NCBI GenBank assembly: GCA_043811005.1
Contig: JBDRNO010000276.1
Span: forward strand, 1 to 16,357
DNA length: 16,357 bases
Source: JBDRNO01 sp043811005
GTDB lineage: Bacteria; Bacteroidota; Bacteroidia; NORP154
Direction of reading: 5' to 3'
Shown here: in pieces, positions 13,545 through 16,357 of the stretch
How the letters are laid out: every line of letters starts with the position of its first letter
Position numbering within the stretch: the first letter of the stretch is position 1
Notes under the pieces: generated by a model
Told to the model about the DNA's origin: nothing
Seen by the model: only the letters and a program-made list of their open reading frames with translations
Database searches by the model: none
Program-made: the position numbers and the translations under genes

Positions 13545-16112
13545 ATGGAATCAAAATTTTCACATAGAGTAAAAGATGTGATCAATTACAGCCGTGAAGA
13601 AGCTTTAAGGTTGGGACATGATTATGTCGGTATTGAACACTTGTTGCTGGGTATTATCCGGGAAGGAGAAGGAATAGCCATTAAATTGCTTAAATCTTTG
13701 GATGTTGACATTGTTAAACTGAGAAGAACAGTTGAAAATGCGATAAAAACGAACGATCCTGTAAATGTAAGCGCTTCTGTTAATATCCCCTTAGTGAAAA
13801 AGGCGGAAAAAGCTTTAAAGATCACATACTTAGAGGCAAGGTCGTGTAGTAGTTCTACCATTGGCACAGAACATCTCCTCCTTGCCATCCTGAAAGATGA
13901 TGAAAATTTTGCTACTAAAACACTCCATCACTTCAATGTTGACTATTTGACCATTAAAGAGGAATTACAATTGGAATCCCCGCTTCCAAAAGCAGAATTT
14001 TCCGGTAGCGAGACGGGTGATCCTGAAGAAGAAGATGATGAAGGTTTTTCTAAAAAAGGTCAAAGAAAAAGAATGTCTGATACAAAATCAAAAACACCTG
14101 TATTGGATAACTTCGGTAGGGATATTACCAAATTAGCAGCAGAGAATAAATTAGACCCCATAGTGGGCAGAGATAAAGAAATTCAACGGGTTTCTCAAAT
14201 ATTAAGCCGCAGGAAAAAAAATAATCCCATATTAATAGGAGAACCAGGTGTTGGTAAATCAGCAATTGTTGAAGGATTAGCCCTGAGAATTGTTCAGAAG
14301 AAGGTTTCAAGAGTATTGTTTGGCAAGAGAGTAGTAACCCTTGATCTGGCTTCGTTAGTAGCGGGAACAAAATACAGGGGGCAATTTGAAGAGCGTATGA
14401 AAGCCGTGATGAACGAGCTCCAAAAATCACCTGATGTGATATTATTCATTGATGAACTTCATACTATCATCGGAGCTGGCGGAGCTTCAGGCTCATTAGA
14501 TGCTTCCAATATGTTCAAACCTGCACTGGCACGTGGCGAAATTCAATGCATCGGGGCTACTACACTGGATGAATACCGGCAATATATAGAAAAAGACGGT
14601 GCTTTGGACAGGAGATTTCAAAGGATACTGGTTGACCCCCCCTCACCGGAAGAAACTGTTGAAATACTTAATAATATTAAAGACAAGTATGAAGATCATC
14701 ATAAGGTAAAATATACTGATGATGCGATCAAAGCTTGTGTTTACTTTACATCCAGATATATTACCGACCGTTATCTTCCAGATAAGGCAATTGATGCACT
14801 TGACGAAGCCGGCTCCATGGTTCATATCATTAACATCAACGTTCCCGAAAATATTACTGCAATTGAGAAAAAGATAGAGGAGATCAAAAATGATAAAAAT
14901 AATGTCATAAAAAGTCAGAAATATGAAGAAGCAGCTACGCTAAGAGACAAAGAAAGACAACTTTTAGAGGAATTGGAGATCGCCAATCGTGAATGGGAAG
15001 AACAGACCCAAAACTTCAGGGAAACTGTTAATGAGGAAAATGTAGCTAATGTTGTCGCAATGATGTCTGGCATACCTATTCAGCGAATTGCTCAAACAGA
15101 AAGCGCACGACTTGTTAAAATGGACCAAGAGATCAATAGCAGGGTAGTCGGACAGGATGAAGCCATTATAAAAATTGTTAAGGCAATACAGCGGAACCGA
15201 GCCGGATTAAAGGATCCTAACAGACCCATTGGCTCGTTCATCTTCCTTGGACCCACCGGTGTCGGTAAAACACAACTGGCAAAGGTGTTGTCCAATTATC
15301 TGTTTGATAGTGATGATGCCCTTATCAGAATTGATATGAGCGAATATATGGAAAAATTTGCCGTCTCCAGGTTGATTGGCGCCCCTCCCGGATACATAGG
15401 TTATGAAGAAGGCGGACAATTAACCGAAAAGGTCAGGAGAAAACCATATTCCGTTGTACTGCTCGATGAAATTGAAAAAGCACATCCCGATGTCTTTCAT
15501 ATACTCCTTCAAGCCCTGGATGACGGTGCTATGACTGATAGCTTAGGCAGAAAGATAGATTTTAAAAATACTATCATCATAATGACCTCCAATATCGGCT
15601 CAAGGCAATTGCATGACTTTGGCAAGGGAGTGGGTTTTGAAACAAAAGCAAGATCTGATAGTGAGGATCATGCCAAAACTATAATAGAAAATGCCCTAAA
15701 AAAAGCATTTTCCCCCGAGTTCTTAAACAGGGTTGATGATGTGATCATCTTTAATTCTTTAAATCGTGAACATATTCATAAGATAATTGATATTGAGCTT
15801 AAAAATCTTTATGGCAGGATTGACGGATTGGGTTATAAACTTAAAATAAGTGAAAAAGCTAAAGATTTTATCGTTGAAAAGGGATTTGACCATAAATTTG
15901 GTGCCCGCCCATTGAAAAGAGCTATTCAAAAATACCTGGAAGACACACTGGCTGAAGAGATCATTAAATCCAAACTCTCAGAAGGCGACATTATCAGTGT
16001 AGATGTTGATAAAAAAAATAGCGAGATTAGGATCAAGATCAACAAAGGTATCGCTAAACCTAAAGATACATCACAAACCGATACTGAGCATAAAGACGAA
16101 CCCGCCTCTTAA
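13545..16112 (+). CDS. clpC: ClpC-type AAA+ unfoldase of the ClpCP protease
   Basis: An 855-residue Hsp100 protein that unfolds substrates and feeds them to ClpP. Order of domains: two Clp_N repeats (~1-145), an acidic/basic linker (EEEDDEGFSKKGQRKR), AAA domain D1 with Walker A GEPGVGKS (232-239) and Walker B Asp303-Glu304 (ILFIDELH), and a short UVR-like middle segment (~440-480, KYEEAATLRDKERQL) as in ClpC rather than the long ClpB coil. D2 follows with Walker A GPTGVGKT (569-576), Walker B VVLLDEIEKAH and sensor TSNIGSR. The ClpP-docking loop Val696-Gly697-Phe698 is present, so it should work with ClpP. The stop at 16110-16112 is followed in frame by 31 more tail-like codons. Divergent from gyrA; the start matches the usual ClpC N-terminus. 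Confidence 0.95.
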   Translation: MESKFSHRVKDVINYSREEALRLGHDYVGIEHLLLGIIREGEGIAIKLLKSLDVDIVKLRRTVENAIKTNDPVNVSASVNIPLVKKAEKALKITYLEARSCSSSTIGTEHLLLAILKDDENFATKTLHHFNVDYLTIKEELQLESPLPKAEFSGSETGDPEEEDDEGFSKKGQRKRMSDTKSKTPVLDNFGRDITKLAAENKLDPIVGRDKEIQRVSQILSRRKKNNPILIGEPGVGKSAIVEGLALRIVQKKVSRVLFGKRVVTLDLASLVAGTKYRGQFEERMKAVMNELQKSPDVILFIDELHTIIGAGGASGSLDASNMFKPALARGEIQCIGATTLDEYRQYIEKDGALDRRFQRILVDPPSPEETVEILNNIKDKYEDHHKVKYTDDAIKACVYFTSRYITDRYLPDKAIDALDEAGSMVHIININVPENITAIEKKIEEIKNDKNNVIKSQKYEEAATLRDKERQLLEELEIANREWEEQTQNFRETVNEENVANVVAMMSGIPIQRIAQTESARLVKMDQEINSRVVGQDEAIIKIVKAIQRNRAGLKDPNRPIGSFIFLGPTGVGKTQLAKVLSNYLFDSDDALIRIDMSEYMEKFAVSRLIGAPPGYIGYEEGGQLTEKVRRKPYSVVLLDEIEKAHPDVFHILLQALDDGAMTDSLGRKIDFKNTIIIMTSNIGSRQLHDFGKGVGFETKARSDSEDHAKTIIENALKKAFSPEFLNRVDDVIIFNSLNREHIHKIIDIELKNLYGRIDGLGYKLKISEKAKDFIVEKGFDHKFGARPLKRAIQKYLEDTLAEEIIKSKLSEGDIISVDVDKKNSEIRIKINKGIAKPKDTSQTDTEHKDEPAS

Positions 16113-16208
16113 AAGGAACCATCACAAACTGACAAAAAAGAGAAACCCTCCCTAAATAGCCCTATCCACCCTGATGATACCGGGCACGAAGAAGAAAAGA
16201 AAGAATAA
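16113..16208 (+). other. In-frame continuation of the clpC tail after the stop codon
   Basis: After TAA (16110-16112) the same frame stays open for 31 codons to TAA 16206-16208. It reads KEPSQTDKKEKPSLN..., ending HEEEKKE. Its composition (Lys, Glu, Pro, Ser, Thr) and wording (PSQTDKKEKP) echo the last annotated residues (TSQTDTEHKDEP). It looks like a former C-terminal tail cut off by a nonsense change, or a tail still made by readthrough. Confidence 0.55.
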
Positions 16209-16357
16209 GGAGTGTAACTACTCAGCTAATATTTTTTAGCCATCACGATAAAATCAGTATTGGATTTATGGTATCCGCTGCATAAATGGTCCTAAAATCA
16301 GTTAGGCTCATTATTTTGGTTTTCCTGTACTTTTTTTGATTGGGTATATATTTCATA
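16209..16357. other. Unassigned right edge
   Basis: No gene is supported. On the minus strand a short stretch ending at TAG (16236-16238) reads HKSNTDFIVMAKKY, which could be the end of a gene, but an in-frame stop 21 codons earlier prevents a call from this window. Confidence 0.4.

Noticed and set aside
16230..16357. Minus-strand gene ending HKSNTDFIVMAKKY at 16236
   Set aside because: An in-frame TAG lies 21 codons upstream, so within this window it is too short and interrupted to call.

Overview
This window looks like chromosome of a Bacteroidota (Bacteroidetes) bacterium. It is AT-rich. Several genes are preceded by the TTTG / TAnnTTTG promoter pair typical of that phylum, exported proteins end their signal peptides in 'AQ', and gyrA, clpC and a TPR protein sit together in an arrangement I recall from other Bacteroidetes. 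No tRNA, rRNA or CRISPR array is visible.

Layout. (1) 1-750, minus: the N-terminal 250 codons of an exported outer-membrane beta-barrel protein that runs off the left edge. (2) 890-2000: a scarred stretch. It holds a dead, internally deleted copy of a DNA glycosylase gene, REP-like hairpins, a DUF4160 gene broken by one extra base, its intact DUF2442 partner, and a 21-bp minisatellite. (3) 1992-8311, plus: a compact multidrug-efflux operon of a MarR repressor with a palindromic operator, a lipoprotein membrane-fusion protein, an HAE1-type RND pump and a TolC-like outer-membrane factor. Neighbouring reading frames overlap, except between the fusion protein and the pump, where a 318-bp MITE-like element with terminal inverted repeats and an 8-bp target duplication has inserted. 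(4) 8415-8900, plus: the intact family-6 hypoxanthine-DNA glycosylase gene, parent of the dead copy. (5) 9204-13162, minus: a secreted or periplasmic TPR protein and gyrA. (6) 13545-16112, plus: clpC, divergent from gyrA across a 382-bp AT-rich spacer that contains two facing terminator-like hairpins and two perfect palindromes.

How the parts relate. The efflux genes form one tripartite envelope-spanning machine under a local repressor. The two glycosylase copies are direct repeats of 239 aligned bases bracketing the DUF pair and the whole efflux operon, so this roughly 7.4-kb block could have arrived by, or could be lost through, recombination between them. gyrA, the TPR gene and clpC are core genes. 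The most notable non-gene signals are the MITE-like element, the bracketing direct repeats, the gyrA-clpC spacer structures, and a clpC stop codon followed in frame by 31 more tail-like codons. I found no clearly new multi-gene biological system.
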